Assembly (NCBI RefSeq): GCF_004027225.2 | Contig: NC_046358.1 | Coordinates: 5,608,720 to 5,672,719, forward strand | Source: Strigops habroptila | Lineage: Eukaryota; Chordata; Aves; Psittaciformes; Psittacidae | Length of the DNA: 64,000 nt | Direction: 5' to 3' | Shown here: positions 37,001 to 48,200 of the stretch, one piece after another | Layout: every line of letters starts with the position of its first letter | How positions within the stretch are numbered: the stretch's first letter is position 1 | Notes under the pieces: model-generated | Database searches by the model: none | What the model saw: only the letters and a program-made list of their open reading frames with translations | Told to the model about the DNA's origin: nothing | Made by a program: the position numbers and the translations under genes

Positions 37001-38454
37001 TAAATTAACTACAGAAGATGCTTTAACTATCCACAATTATACACAGAACTCCTGTCTCCACATCCATTGCTCGCACTGCTGACTGCTCCAGATTTGGAGT
37101 TATACACCAGACAATGGAAATAGTAAAAATCATAAAGCTCCTCTATCTTTGACTGTTGAAAAACACCTCAGTAATTTTTGGATCCTTTAGGCCAAAGTTG
37201 TGCAGAAAGTGTGTGGGATTTCCACACAAGGCAGTACCTCCAGTGATCTCCTAAACAAACAATGGAATTAAATGTTCTAGCTGAAAAAAACAAGGAAGCT
37301 CAGGGAGACCTTATGGCTCTCTAGAACTACCTGAAAGGAGGTTGTAGTGAGGTGGGGTCAGTCTCTTTTCCCAGTAACACGCAATAGGACAAGAGGAAAC
37401 GGCCTTAAGCTGAGCCAGGGGAGGTTTAGGTTAGATATTAGGAAAACATTCTGCACTGAAACAGTGGTCAAGCCTTGGAACAGGCTGCCCAGGGAAGTGG
37501 CTGAGTCACCATCCCTGGAGGAATTAAAAGACGTGTAGATGTGGCAATTAGGGACTTGGTCAGGTTAACGGACTCCATGCTAGGTTAACTGGACACAATG
37601 ATCTCAAGGGTCTTTTCCAACCTAAACGATTCTATGATTCTACAAATATAGCCCTTACTGTAACTGAAGCCTATATAATGTCTTCATAATGCAAAGCATT
37701 AACCTTTCCAGTACCTTAGAACTTAATCACCTCTCTTCCTAAAGGAATAAAACGCACATGAGGAGAAGTGGAAATTGTGTCCAGCCTAATCTGAACACAG
37801 AGATAGAAAATATTCCTATTTGCTGCAGCAGAAGTTAAGATATGCACAGAAATGCCAGCTTAGGCTGCATGCTGTAAGATACCAACCTTATGACTATGGA
37901 ACTGCACAAATTGAATGGGAGAGAAAACAATGTGTTACCAAGATTGGTATGTCCTATGATAAAGCAAACATCTGGTAATTCAGGAATTCCACAAAGCCTA
38001 AAAACCCTCAAATAAGCGGTGACAGCATCTTCAGGCTTCTATCAAAGGGTACAGAGTCTCAAAAATGAAACATGCATCCATGCACACACACACACTCACT
38101 AGACAGAGAACTGGAGGATGTACTACCCCAGTATATGTCCATGTATCACTTCGATATATAACCCCATCCGAACACTCATGCCTGAACACGCTTCTTGGCA
38201 TTCTCTCTCTTCAACTAGTCAATGCCTGTCATTTAGGGTAAATCTGGTTGGGAGAAACATTAGGGATCTGAGGAAATGTTACCGATTTTCGCTGGAGGTT
38301 TGGATGTTTTTCTCACAAACAACCTCTTTGCTTGTGGCTCATTCCCTAGTTCCTTGTAGTCCAGTTTCCTCTTCCCAGCTGATTTCGCCTCTTCCGGCCA
38401 ATGCTCATGTGCCTTCTCATGCTTCTTGTCCTTTGCCTGGTTCACTGGAGCCAT
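25051..38454 (-). CDS. DDB2: DDB2, UV-damaged DNA-binding protein 2 (10 coding exons, 493 aa)
   Basis: Damage-recognition subunit of UV-DDB. With DDB1-CUL4 it binds photolesions in chromatin and starts global-genome nucleotide-excision repair. Coding exons in gene order: 38454-38283, 35584-35454, 33024-32833, 31973-31828, 28904-28805, 27454-27277, 26621-26476, 25922-25758, 25430-25385, 25256-25051; all phases fit. The protein starts [14 protein letters not shown] with a basic N-terminus (GKRKLD). Next come a helical region (about 65-105) of the DDB1-binding type and WD40 blades containing [18 protein letters not shown] and [13 protein letters not shown]. The lesion-probing FQH triad is at 348-350. 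Lys257 and Arg286 match human Lys244 and Arg273, sites of XP-E mutations. The third coding exon could instead start at 33015, dropping three residues; 33024 has the better polypyrimidine tract and fits human. The C-terminal tail is longer than human. An alternative to the fourth coding exon lies at 29974-30140. Confidence 0.97.
26097..26378 (-). mobile_element. CR1 LINE fragment in a DDB2 intron
   Basis: Minus-oriented CR1 3' end: agaatggtttgggttggaaa, then ccatgggcagggacacctc, ccttgaacactgccagggat and ccttgtcctatcactacagt. It has the same orientation as DDB2 and lies between the exons at 25758-25922 and 26476-26621. Confidence 0.93.
29974..30140 (-). CDS. DDB2: DDB2 exon '5b', alternative version of the same WD40 segment
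   Basis: 167 nt, open throughout, ATTCCAG acceptor and TTTG|GTGAGA donor, phase 0 to phase 2. It encodes [18 protein letters not shown], then [19 protein letters not shown] and [18 protein letters not shown]. It aligns without gaps to exon 5a over 48 residues, with 16 identities including G-x-G, KF-P, LQD and G-x-x-V-x-V. Either 5a or 5b splices in frame between 32833 and 28904; using both breaks the frame. With 5b the protein is 500 aa. It could be the main exon, a regulated alternative, or a relic. Intact borders and reading frame argue against a relic. Confidence 0.72.
31828..31973 (-). CDS. DDB2: DDB2 exon '5a', WD40 blade segment (mammal-like version)
   Basis: 146 nt, enters in phase 0 and leaves in phase 2. 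The acceptor is TTGTAG and the donor GGGA|GTAAGA. It encodes [18 protein letters not shown], then [18 protein letters not shown], and ends in TEDWD after joining to 28904. It closely follows the human DDB2 segment at the same place, so it is used in the main gene model. It competes with 29974-30140. Confidence 0.9.
33822..34394 (-). mobile_element. Solo LTR of an avian endogenous retrovirus
   Basis: A 573-bp block with plus-strand ends TGTCATAG...GGGACA. On the minus strand it reads TGTCCCAG...TATGACA, i.e. TG...CA termini both ways. Internal sequence (pyrimidine-rich Cys-less stretches, tttaataattaaaataagg, cgagcagcgatcggcccctt, ggtatggaatattcc) matches a widespread avian LTR family from memory. 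No gag/pol/env sequence flanks it. Flanking 5-mers ATGTG/ATATG could be an imperfect target-site duplication. It lies in the DDB2 intron between coding exons 2 and 3, apparently sense to the gene; an ATTAAA on the minus strand at 33946-33941 may be its poly(A) signal. Confidence 0.85.
34606..35418 (+). mobile_element. Second solo LTR (different family), 35 nt from a DDB2 splice site
   Basis: An 813-bp block beginning TGTATTGGGTTTGTGTGTC and ending GTCAACCCACCACA, a pattern I recognise as a common avian ERV LTR. The middle has degenerate short repeats containing cacgctggagcag and related words. Then come a T-rich stretch (gatttggttttatttctcat) and ggtaacaaatta. There is no internal retroviral coding sequence and no clear target-site duplication. 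It is antisense to DDB2. Several open frames here are LTR sequence, not genes. Confidence 0.85.
37290..37646 (+). mobile_element. CR1 LINE 3' fragment
   Basis: Plus-oriented CR1 with aataggacaagaggaaacgg, ggtttaggttagatattagg, gaacaggctgcccagggaag, and the terminal tctatgattct octamer repeat. It lies in the DDB2 intron between coding exons 1 and 2 and is antisense to the gene. Confidence 0.93.
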
Positions 38455-39291
38455 TCTGTCTGACCACTAAAAGCAAACAAAGCATGGAAGGTAAGACTGC
38501 GACACACTTAAACAGAGAACAGAGAGGAAAACTGGAATGAAACTACCCCAGTGGTCTGAAAGTAGTGATTATACCTGCACCCTCTTTCATCAGCATGACA
38601 CTAGCTTTTTGTTGTGCTCTGCTGGAGAAAGGAAACAGGTTCAATAAACTCTTCTTTGTTCACATATGAAAATGAACGCATCCTGAAGCATTAGAATATG
38701 TTTTGACAGATGTGCTTCCACCGAACTTTTAAGCTTGAAACCCACAGATCTGTATGAAGTACATCTGTGAAACCACATAATACCCTAACTGTTTCTGTAG
38801 TAGCTCACACTGAGCTCTTTAGATTCAGCTAAGAAAAAGGTCAGAGCTTTTACGATGATGGCCGGGGCTGACTTGTCTTCCACCAAACACCCCCAGAAGG
38901 TACCTCCCACTTAACAACAGCGTTTCCTCACAGCCACCACCTTGGACTGGGCTCCTACCCCGGCTGGCAGCCACCCCTGAACTGCTCTTCTGACTCGTGT
39001 CCTTGTGTTGTGACAACCAAAACGCCAGCAGGCCTCTGAGGAGAGGCAAGGGGCTCCCGCAGCCCTCCCGGCGCTGGGACCCCCAGAAGATCCTCCACCA
39101 AGAGCGCCGGGCAGCTAAACTTAGTTATGATCCGTGAATGGCTGCCACGGCTCTCTGCCCGTGTTAAATATAGCTCCAGCTTCCCCACACAGCGCCCGCC
39201 CCGCGCCTCTGGCCTCCCCCGGCCCCGCCGAGCCGCCCCTCAGGGCCCGGCTCCCCCGCGGCCTGTGCGGGCAGGGCCGCCCGCTCTCACC
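38284..39291 (-). other. DDB2: DDB2 5' end: UTR of the ATG exon and intron to the first non-coding exon
   Basis: The exon carrying the start codon begins at 38466 after a TTTGCTTTTAG acceptor, giving only 12 nt of UTR before ATG. The likely non-coding first exon ends at 39291 with GCGCAG|GTGAGAGC on the minus strand. Between them I see a (CA)-poor, otherwise plain intron. Confidence 0.6.
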
Positions 39292-39660
39292 TGCGCTGCG
39301 GCGGCCTCCGCTCCCCCGGCGCGGCCGAGCACGGCGGGCGGCAGCCGGCCCCTCCCCCGCGGTTTCATAACCGGGGCGGGAAGGGGGGGCAGCGGCTCCC
39401 CGCGCGGCCCCGCGGGAAGGGCTCCCCCGCCGGCGCAGGCCGCAGGCTCCGGCCATGGCGGTCCCGAGCGGCCCCGCACGGCTCCCGCCGACCCTCCGCC
39501 GCTGAGGGGCAGCGGCCTCGGTAGGGGGAGGGCCCGGGGAGCCGGGCCCGCGATGCCTGCCCCAGCCCCTGCGTCCCCCCGCCGCCCTTACCCCTGCCGG
39601 CCTTCCCGCGATGGGCATCAGCAGCTCGGCCGGGGCACACTGTGCCTATGGCCTGGCCCA
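39170..39660 (-). promoter_or_regulatory. DDB2: CpG island, DDB2 promoter
   Basis: A compact GC/CpG-rich block containing the proposed DDB2 first exon (donor at 39291/39290). It has GC-box words such as ggggcgggaagg near 39374 and no clear TATA box. A CR1 element starts about 100 bp upstream of its edge. Confidence 0.75.
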
Positions 39661-39761
39661 GAACACGCAGGCAGGGTCCGGGGGCTGCGCTTTGGCAGCT
39701 GGTGGGTGGTTGTGTGTACTTTATTAGCTTCTGGAGCACCAAACTGGCGCGTTAACCACAG

Positions 39762-40386
39762 TAATTAGAATAATTGATACCGTATCCTGGGCTGCAGCAA
39801 ATGCGTGACCAGCAGGTGGAAGGAGGTGATCCCGCCCCTCTGCTCTGCTCTCATGAGACCTCACTTGGAGCACTGCGTGCAGTTCTGGTGTCCTCAATGT
39901 AAGGAGGACATGGAGCTGTTGGAGCAAGTCCAGAGGAGGCCACGAGGATGATAAGGGGGCTGCAGCACCTCCCCTATGGAGACAGGCTGAGGGAGTTGGG
40001 TCTGTTCAGCCTGGAGAAGAGAAGCTGCGTGGAGACCTCAGAGCAGCTTCCAGTGTCTGAAGGGGGCTACAAGGATGCTGAGGAGGGACTCTTTGTCAGG
40101 GACTGTAGTGATAGGACAAGGGGCGATGGGTTTAAGTTTAAATAGGGGAGATTTAGGTTGGATATAAGGAAGAAGTTCTTCCCTGTGAGGGTGCTGAGGC
40201 GCTGGCACAGGGTGCCCAGAGAAGCTGCGGCTGCCTCATCCCTGGCAGTGTTCAAGGCCAGGCTGGACACAGGGGCTTGGAGCAACCTGCTCTAGTGGAA
40301 GGTGTCCCTGCCCGTGGCAGGGGGTTGGAATTGGATGAGCTTTAAGGTCCCTTCCAACCCAAACCATTCTATGATTCTATGATTAA
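39762..40386 (+). mobile_element. CR1 LINE fragment between DDB2 and PACSIN3
   Basis: Plus-oriented, about 620 bp, from the distal pol region (gagcactgcgtgcagttctgg, agcctggagaagagaagctg) to the terminal attctatgattctatgatt repeat. It is one of the better-preserved copies here. Its 3' 250 bp is nearly identical to the copy at 41512-41760. Confidence 0.95.
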
Positions 40387-41139
40387 AGGTGCATGGTAAG
40401 GGCCAAAAACACATCAACCAAACAACAATTAAAAAAAAGATACTATTTCAAAACACAACTTCCACAAGAAGATGCACTTGGTGTTGGAACTCAACACACA
40501 AAAATAAATGCACTTTACAGGCAGATAAAAAAAGTCACAGCAAGATCAGCTCAGAGCCTACCAGATCTTACATGATGAAGCAGACAAGAATGGGGAAGGA
40601 AGAGCCCTACCGACGCAGCTGGAGGTACCGGCACTTCCCCTTCACCTGCAAAGGCTGCTGTCTGCCGGCCATGCTGTGAGGGGAAACACCTCTCTGGAGC
40701 AGTGGGGTTCTGTGAGTCATCCACACAGCTGGCTATGAACACTGGTCCTAAAATATCTGTACATAACCACTCCTTGAATTGTGGGCTTTAGGCTTTGGGT
40801 GTTGGGGGGGGGTTGCACTATTAATTTAGTTCCCTATGCATTTTCTCACGTTAGGAAATGCACAGAAAAACTACTAAGGAAAACAACTAAGACTCTATGC
40901 TTTTATCCTGAACTGTAACATTGTATTAATTGCTGCCACCCTAAGAATGAGCATTAGAATGACATACACGAAAATGATAACCACTGACAGACAATACAGT
41001 ATAGTTTTGGACATATACATCAACCCAATTAGCAAATCTTCAAAGTCTCATCAAGCATTTCTGTAATACACAACATTCTTCTTAGAACTGTACCCATTAG
41101 CAAAAAACAGCAAGAGGAAAGTAGCAATTTCCTTCTTCC
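40387..41139. other. No gene supported
   Basis: Unremarkable intergenic sequence with a short G-run at about 40804. No family is recognised. Confidence 0.5.
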
Positions 41140-41352
41140 CTCTGATGCCTCAAATGTTCAGGAACATTTTTCACCAAGAGAACCACCAACCATTGGAATA
41201 GTCTCCCTAGGGAAGGCGTGGATTCCCCGACTTTGGACACTTCTAAGATTCAGCTAGACAAGGTGCTGGATCATCTAATGGAGGTCATGAAAGGATGGAC
41301 CAGATGATCCTTGAGGTCCCTTCCAACCTGGTATTCTAGGATTCTCTGATTT
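41140..41352 (+). mobile_element. CR1 LINE 3' fragment (older copy)
   Basis: Plus-oriented CR1 tail: aaccattggaatagtctccc, ggatcatctaatggaggtca and gaggtcccttccaacctggt followed by attctaggattctctgatt. More diverged than its neighbours. Confidence 0.88.
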
Positions 41353-41511
41353 TCAGGAAGAGAAACTACTACAGGAAAAGATTGTTCTTATCTTGACAGT
41401 GATCAACAGTTTCATCTGCAGAACTTGTCATTGTTGGAGACAGAATCTGTGGAATTCATCACGAATCATCAACAAAATTGAATAAATTTTAATATCTTTT
41501 GGTTTTCATAT

Positions 41512-41760
41512 GCTTTAAAAGAGGGAAGATTTAGATTGTGTGTTCGGAAGAAGCTCTTCCCTGTGAGGGTGCTGAGGCGCTGGCACAGGGTGCCCAGAGA
41601 AGCTGTGGCTGCCCCATCCCTGGCAGTGTTCAAGGCCAGGTTGGACACAGGGGCTTGGAGCAACCTGCTCTAGTGGAAGGTGTCCCTGCCCGTGGCAGGG
41701 GGTTGGAACTGGACGAGCTTTAAGGTCCCTTCCAAACCAAACCATTCTAGGATTCTATGA
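41512..41760 (+). mobile_element. CR1 LINE 3' fragment (young-looking copy)
   Basis: Plus-oriented, with ctgtgagggtgctgaggcgc, ggcacagggtgcccagagaa and the terminal attctaggattctatga. It differs from the matching part of the 39762-40386 copy at only a handful of positions. Confidence 0.94.
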
Positions 41761-41982
41761 AAAAAGGGGCCCAGATACCACCCTTCTTAAAAGTAGACTG
41801 AAAGACTTGTAATTGATTTCAGTGTTCTATGTATTAATCCCAAGGAAAACTGACACTGTTATCCAGCAAGTTCCTCACCAAAGATGTGCACTTCCTGACC
41901 CTGCTCCGTTTGTCTCTATGAAAAGCACGCATCCAGTAACCAACATGTTTCCCTTTCCAAGCTACCATGGTTAGCCTTTTCT

Positions 41983-42455
41983 GGAATGGAATGGAATGGA
42001 ATAGAGTAGAATACTAGACTGATTCAGTTGGAAATGACCTACAAAGATCATCTGACTAATTTAGGCCTGATCAAAAGCTAAAGCATGGTATTAATGCATT
42101 GTCTAAATGCCTCGTAATGACAGGCTTGGGGCATTGACCACCTCTCTAGGAAGCCTGTTCCAATGTTTGACCACCCTCTTGCTAAAGAAATGCTTCCTGA
42201 TGTCCAGTCTAAGCTTCCCCTGGCACAACTTTGAACCATTCCCATGTGTCCTGCCACCGGATACCAGGGAGAACTGATCAGCACCTCCCTCTCCACCTCC
42301 GCTCCTCAGGAAGCTGGAGAGAGCCATGAGGTCAGCCCTCAGCCTCCTTTTCTCCAAACTCTTGACATATTCGAGGCCCTTCACATCCTTCTTAAATTGC
42401 GGTACCCAGAACTGCACGCAGTCCTCCAGGTGAGGCCACACCAGCACTAAGTACA
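41983..42455 (-). mobile_element. CR1 LINE fragment with a ggaat microsatellite at its 3' end
   Basis: The start (41983-42006) is a short ggaat/ggaatagagt microsatellite, where a minus-oriented CR1 tail would lie. Then follow cattgaccacctctctagga, ctgttccaatgtttgaccac, gaagctggagagagccatga and aactgcacgcagtcctccag. The minus strand encodes an old distal pol frame ending in [16 protein letters not shown]. Confidence 0.88.
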
Positions 42456-43885
42456 AAGCTAAATACAGTAATTTTATTAATTACCAACACCAAGTTTGCT
42501 TTCTCTCTAGAGAATCACCAGATATTTTTGTAACTACTATTCACTAAGGACAAGAATAGCAGATAGCACTCAGTTCACACACAGAATGTGCCACCAGCCC
42601 AGGTGCCCCAGCTCAGAGTCACTGCAGTGAGCAAGCCAGACTTAGACTATAAAAAAATATTCCTGTGTGTCTCTTCAAACTACATGTGCAGCAAAGTCAG
42701 AGTATAATTACGTGTGGCCAGGATATCAGGCTTATTTTTATGATGCCTTTTGTCTGATGTACAGTTACGGTGAGGCTCTGCCTCAGTTATGGGATGTGGT
42801 TCTCTACTGCAGGATAAAGCTGTCTTGTCACTGGGTCTGCTAAAGCTATATTGTGACTGAGAAGATGAACTTCATGGTATTTTTAATACCATTAGTTATT
42901 CCACCTCCTTGTTGCCAGGATCTTTGTCCAATGCATGAGTATTTTTGGCTACTTTAGACTGACTATCTATGTAAAGAGTACCAATACAGCAACTGGAGTT
43001 TGGTGTGTGTATGCAAACAAGCCTATATTCCACTGAAAAGTAGGAAAAAATATATAATCCTAAAGAGATAAAAGAGTAAATATCATGCTGACCTCCTCCT
43101 ATCCTATGACCATTAACAAACATTAATTTGATAACGGAATTAACATCTTAGAATTGAATTTAATTAGAGACTGTATATGCCAAAGAGTTGGGTTTGGTTT
43201 TGCTTTAGTAAAATACAAAGTAGAGGCTTATACTCTCAACTATGATTAACTCTTGAGGACAAGATAAGCATCTTACATCACTTTTGGAAAGGTCACACCA
43301 CACCCAGTGACCCGTCATGGGTACCCACCTTCCAGGGACCCCATGCTGGTAAAAGTGAACAGAGGGTTGGCCTTAAATTCAGTGGAATGGTTCCTAATGT
43401 CCTCTTTCCAACACAGCAGTTCATCCTATCTGAATAGCATCAGTAATTTTTCCAGTTCCTATGAAACCTGGGACAGTTGTAAAGAGAGAGAAAACATCCC
43501 AGTACTGCTCCAGAGAAGGAGTGGCACAGATTTAGGGCATGTTCTTTCCTCTCTTTCTCCTGCAAGGCTCTCAGTCTTTCCTTTCTCCACCAATGGAATA
43601 AACATCACTGCAAACACACAGCTGGTCCTTGGAGCTGTGTCCCAAGTTACTTGGAAGCAGTCAACAGGAGACAGGCGAGCGAGGCCTCCCAGCACTCCTC
43701 ATGCAAGCCCTGCCCCAGCATCATGGGGAATTGCACTGGGACCTGGCACTGGAAATGGAAACTCTGGCAGGAAAACTCCATGGCATTTAGAAAGAGCTGG
43801 GTTTAACTGAGAGGCTCCGAGGGCTCAAAGATGAGGTCTGGATTATTCACATGGAGGCTTTCAGAGGAAAGGGAGAGTGGCCGAA
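42456..43885. other. No gene supported
   Basis: Intergenic. A 167-codon plus-strand open frame at 43307-43810 shows no family resemblance and is taken as chance. Confidence 0.5.
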
Positions 43886-43947
43886 CAGTGTTAGCAGGGA
43901 ACTAGATGATCTTAAGGTCCTTTCCAATCCTGACTATTCTATGATTG
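43886..43947 (+). mobile_element. CR1 LINE terminal fragment
   Basis: A very short plus-oriented CR1 tail: aactagatgatcttaaggtcc and tttccaatcctgactattctatgatt. Confidence 0.75.
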
Positions 43948-44149
43948 GGATGAAAGAGGAAGGATGCCAGGCGGACCCGAGGTGAAGCTGGTCTCCAACC
44001 GTCAGAGTGAGCGAGACTTGGGGAGCCCACTGGGCCTCCTGCTCCAGCACACCCGGCTGGCTCTGGGCCCCAAGTGTCAGCACACGAACTAACTTACTAA
44101 AAACTACCTAAAGCCCTAAATCACTGGGCTTGCAACACAGACAAGAGAC

Positions 44150-45250
44150 CGACTCCTGCCCGAGCGGGCAGCTCCTCACGGGGCCGCCCTCCCCCTCCTC
44201 CCGGTGCCCGCCATGCCGGGCAGAGCGCCCCACCCTGGGGAGCCCCCAGCCCGCTCCTCGCTGTTTAGAAACGGCTCCTCAGAGCCAACCCCCGGCCCTC
44301 CCCATGGCGGGGGAACCGCTGCGGGAGCCCGCGCTGCCCCCCCGGCCGCCCCCCCCGGCCCCACCTGCCCGGGCAAAGCCCGGCAGCCTCCCGTTAATTG
44401 GATCAGGAGCGCGGCGGAGGGGGGCGGGAGTCCTCGCCGGAGCTGCCCCGCCGCCACCGGAGCGCTGGGGCCGGGCCCGCCCCGCCGGGAGCCGCGGGAG
44501 GCGGGGCGGGAGCCCCCGTGTCCCGCGGCTGAAATAGGGGGAGGGCCCGTCCCGCTCCCAGCCCAGGTGGCCGCTGCCCGCCGGGCGTCCCGCCGTGTGG
44601 AGCCGCGCCGCCTGCGAGGTAAGCGGCGGGGTCACCTCTGCTGCTGCCGCCGGGGCGCTTTGGGACCTGTTCCCCGTGGGGTGCCGGGGGTCCCGGCGGC
44701 ACAGCCCGGCCCGGTCCCGCGGCGGGCAGCGCGGCTCGGGAGGCGCTGGCAGCTGCGAGGGAAAAGTTTCCTCATGGAAAGGGGGCGGACGGGGGGAGGC
44801 GGTGCCCGGCCGGGCGCTGCCTGTGGGCAGAAGGGGACCGGGAGGCGGCTCGGCGTGACACGGAGCGGACACCCGCGGTAGGTGCGGGGGAGCGGCGGGA
44901 GGGGCGGCGGGTCCGCGGTGCCGGGCAGGTTGTTCGCGGGGGGCTGCGGGGAGCTCTCCGCAGAGCTCCGGTCCCTCCGCGCCCGTTGCAGCCCGGCTGC
45001 GAGCCCGACCTTCACCGGGTGCCGCCGCTGCTGGGGGCTGCGGAGACTCCCCCCTCCCTCCGGGGCCAGCGCCTCCGCTCCGCGGCGGGGACAGGGGCCC
45101 CTTTGTGCCGGGGCCGTGTTGAGCCGCTTCCCACTCTGAAACCGGAGCCGCGGGCGCTGGCAGCGCTGTGGCGGAGGGGGTAAAGCGGCTTCCCAGGACC
45201 CCTGGGGGAAGGGGCCTCGCTGGGGCCCAGGCTCGGGGGCTGCACCCCCT
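44150..45250 (+). promoter_or_regulatory. PACSIN3: CpG island, PACSIN3 promoter
   Basis: A strongly GC/CpG-rich block with GC-box words (gcccgccccgccg, gaggcggggcggg near 44480-44510) just before the proposed first exon. No convincing TATA box. The intergenic distance to the DDB2 island is about 4.5 kb, so this is not a shared bidirectional promoter. Confidence 0.8.
44520..44618 (+). other. PACSIN3: PACSIN3 non-coding first exon (3' edge firm, 5' edge approximate)
   Basis: The donor CTGCGAG|GTAAGC at 44618/44619 is strong and lies in the CpG island. No start codon that leads into the PACSIN3 frame is present, so the exon is 5' UTR. The transcription start is not defined by the sequence. Confidence 0.6.
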
Positions 45251-48200
45251 TGCTTGGGGGTCCGTGTTGTCGGTCTGTGAGCTGGGTTCAGCCCTGCCCT
45301 TGCACGTCCTCTTCCCCTCTTCTGGCTGCTGACAGCGGTCTCGGTGTGCGGGAAGGGAGAGCAGGGTGTGGGGCAGACCAAGGGGTGCTGCTTGCGGCTG
45401 TGTCAGCCGGCCCCTGGCCGGCTGCTGGGGTTACCGTGTCCTCTCTGGCCCAGGGCAGGAAAAAGCTGATAAACATGGAGGGTATTAGTGGGCCTGAACA
45501 CTTAGTGCTTGAGGAGACAGTCTATGATTTGTCAGTGCGTGCGGGAGGAGGGATCAGTGATCTCTGCGAAGCTATCGATAAATGAAGTTAATATGACCCA
45601 ATGTATTAACCAGTTTCACCACTTTCCATGCCAACTGTGCGTTCTTTGCTTGCTTCAGTTCTTCAGGCTTGCAGAAGGCTCAGAGTGTGGTGATGAGGGG
45701 GAGGTTAGCTGACCACCTCTGCACACTTGCTCATAGCCCTAGGATGTAGTTTGGTCTTTTTGCTCACTCTCCTTACCCAGCTGGTGCTCACTGTCTCCTG
45801 CAGCAGGGGATGAGCCTCTTTCCCCTTCAAATCAACTGCTGGTCTCACTCACACAGAGGAATTCCTGATACGAAGGTAACTGATTGCAGTACAGAACCCT
45901 GGCAGAGCCTCTTACTCCACCCTGAATTCACATGTCACCAAGAAGTCCCTAAGTGTTGCGATGACTCAAGTTGCTCTGGGTGCGTAATGGGACCAGAATG
46001 CACAACTGCAGCGTGTGGGCTAAAATGACAGGGTCCAGATACTCCTTGCTTCAGGTGTGAGCTGGTCTCGGGGTGGAGCCTGAGTAAGGCTTCTCCCCAT
46101 GCATTGCATAACTGCACACATTCTTTCGGGCAAGGATTCACCTTTCTGTGGCGTGTACAACGTGCTCTGTGCGAGAGAGAGTCTGTTCTGCTTTGACAGT
46201 GGTTTGTGCTATTAATAGCGTTTCACTAGAAGTTCCCTAAAATATTTACTAGATTGTCCTTTGATTTGCAGCTTGGAACAGAATGAATGTGTGAGCTGGA
46301 TCAGCTGCTTGCTGCCTCCCCTGTTCTGTGCTCGCTGTATTGTATTGCTTTATCAGCTTTCTTTTTTTCTTCTGACCCATGAGTTTGAGCTTCCCTGGCT
46401 TGCCTGCACTTGTCCAAGTGAAGACTTTTCTCCTTCTCAGGCTGTGTAAAGCAGTAAATTCAGTGTGTCAGCTCTGTATAGGCCTGAGAACAACTGTCCA
46501 CCTGGAACTCCATTCTCAAACATCAGTGAGTGAATAAGGATTGTGTGTAACTGAACTGTGCCAAAATGCTGCAGGTCCTTGGCAGACTCTATGCGTAACC
46601 AAGTCATGAAAGCCTGAAAATCTTATGGACCCAAATTAATTTCTTCGCAGGACAATGACTGGTGCTTTTAGTCATTTTAGGTTATTGTGGATTATGCAAG
46701 AGCTAGCCTGAATCTGCTGGGCTTTCTCTAAATGATCATAAGTTTCAACATAAATATATGTACAGAGAGAAAGAGAAAGGTTTTGGGTTTTAATTCAACA
46801 GTTCGCTCAGGTATATTTGATGTGACTGCTTTTAAGAGATGGTAAGCGGAGAACACATTAGTCCCTGCACTGGGGCAACATGAGCTGCTGTTAGAACTCA
46901 TATCACCCAGCATGGCAAACACTGTATATTCTTTATTTTGACCGTCTTGAGGGCTGGAGATTATTCGGTTGTTTGAACTATTTGGTCTGTGCCATGGCTG
47001 ACATCCAGGGATTGAACTGGGGACCTGGAAAGCTGAAAGTATCTGCCTGTAGCCTGAGTGGAAAAAGCTATGCTCTTGATCAGAGCGCATTAATAAACTG
47101 CCTCTATTTCTGCCATCAGCTGATCAGTGATGTGTGAATTTGGGCTGCTCTGGAGAGTTTGTGGGGAAGTGCCTAAACAACAGGAGAGCTGTTTAAGCCC
47201 TTTGAGGGACTCTTATCTTTTTAAAGCAGACTTTCTGATCGGGCAAGCTATTTTATCACTAGTTACTCAGTGTGATGGGTGTAGAGGGGACTGTGTGACA
47301 GGGAACTGTGTCAGAAAGATTAATAAAAAGCCGTAATTCATTAGTCTGAGGTCTTAGTGGGTAGGACAGAAAACAGTGGCTATTGTATCTGGAAGTTTTA
47401 ATGAAAAACTTGGGATTTTGCTCTTTGAAGACTAATGAAAGAACTTTGCATCCTCGGAGCGGTTAAGGAGCTGTTTAAGAGCTAGCTTTTTGCCGCTACC
47501 TTGTGCCATGGTGACCACTAATTTAACATCTAAATTCACTCTGACTGTCTGGCCACAAGTTTTTCCAGCAGCACAAAGTGTAATGTCAGTGCAGTGCCAG
47601 TGGTGCATCCTCTGCTATAATCATCCAGCTTTTTCAGTGACAGGTACATTAGTTTCGTGTTCCTTCAAGCTGAAATGTGGGCTGAAGCCGGGCACTGCCA
47701 TAAGGCATTCTGTGTGACTGGCATCCTAATCATACCTCAGTCTTAAGTGGTTTCTCCTCACTGTGAATGGCACGATGGGAAAGAGCCTTTCAGACCTGTG
47801 ATAGTCAGAATTTGTGCATTAAATCTAGTGGCTGTCACTGGGCATTGTAGTTTGTTGAAGAGGCATGTGAGAGATCTCCATGGTACCGGGGGCCTGGATG
47901 CAGAGGCATTAGGCTTGTGTGAGATTTCATATTCTTTGTAGGAGGTTATAGTAGGACTCTGTTTATTGTAACCTTTTCCAGGTTAGAGGACTTAGAATTG
48001 CTGCAGGCAACCCACAGCTAAGTGTTAGCAAGTCCTCATCCTCCTCAGCTCTTGTCCATGCCATGAGCTTGCCCAAGCTGTGTCTCTTCTACTTGCAGGA
48101 AGATATAGTAGTTGCCTCCTGGATTGTTAGGGACATGGTCAGTCTTTTCACTTGCCTGTAGGTGATTATCTGTTGGCAGTAACTTCCTCCTCTCCTCAGT

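Noticed and set aside
39121-39618. A 165-codon minus-strand open frame in the DDB2 CpG island
   Set aside because: Gly/Arg/Pro-rich chance frame. It reads past the donor at 39291, and the human-like MAP start lies in the next exon.
41983-42006. Possible ggaat satellite array
   Set aside because: Only a few units, directly at the 3' end of a CR1, so it is best read as the CR1 tail microsatellite.
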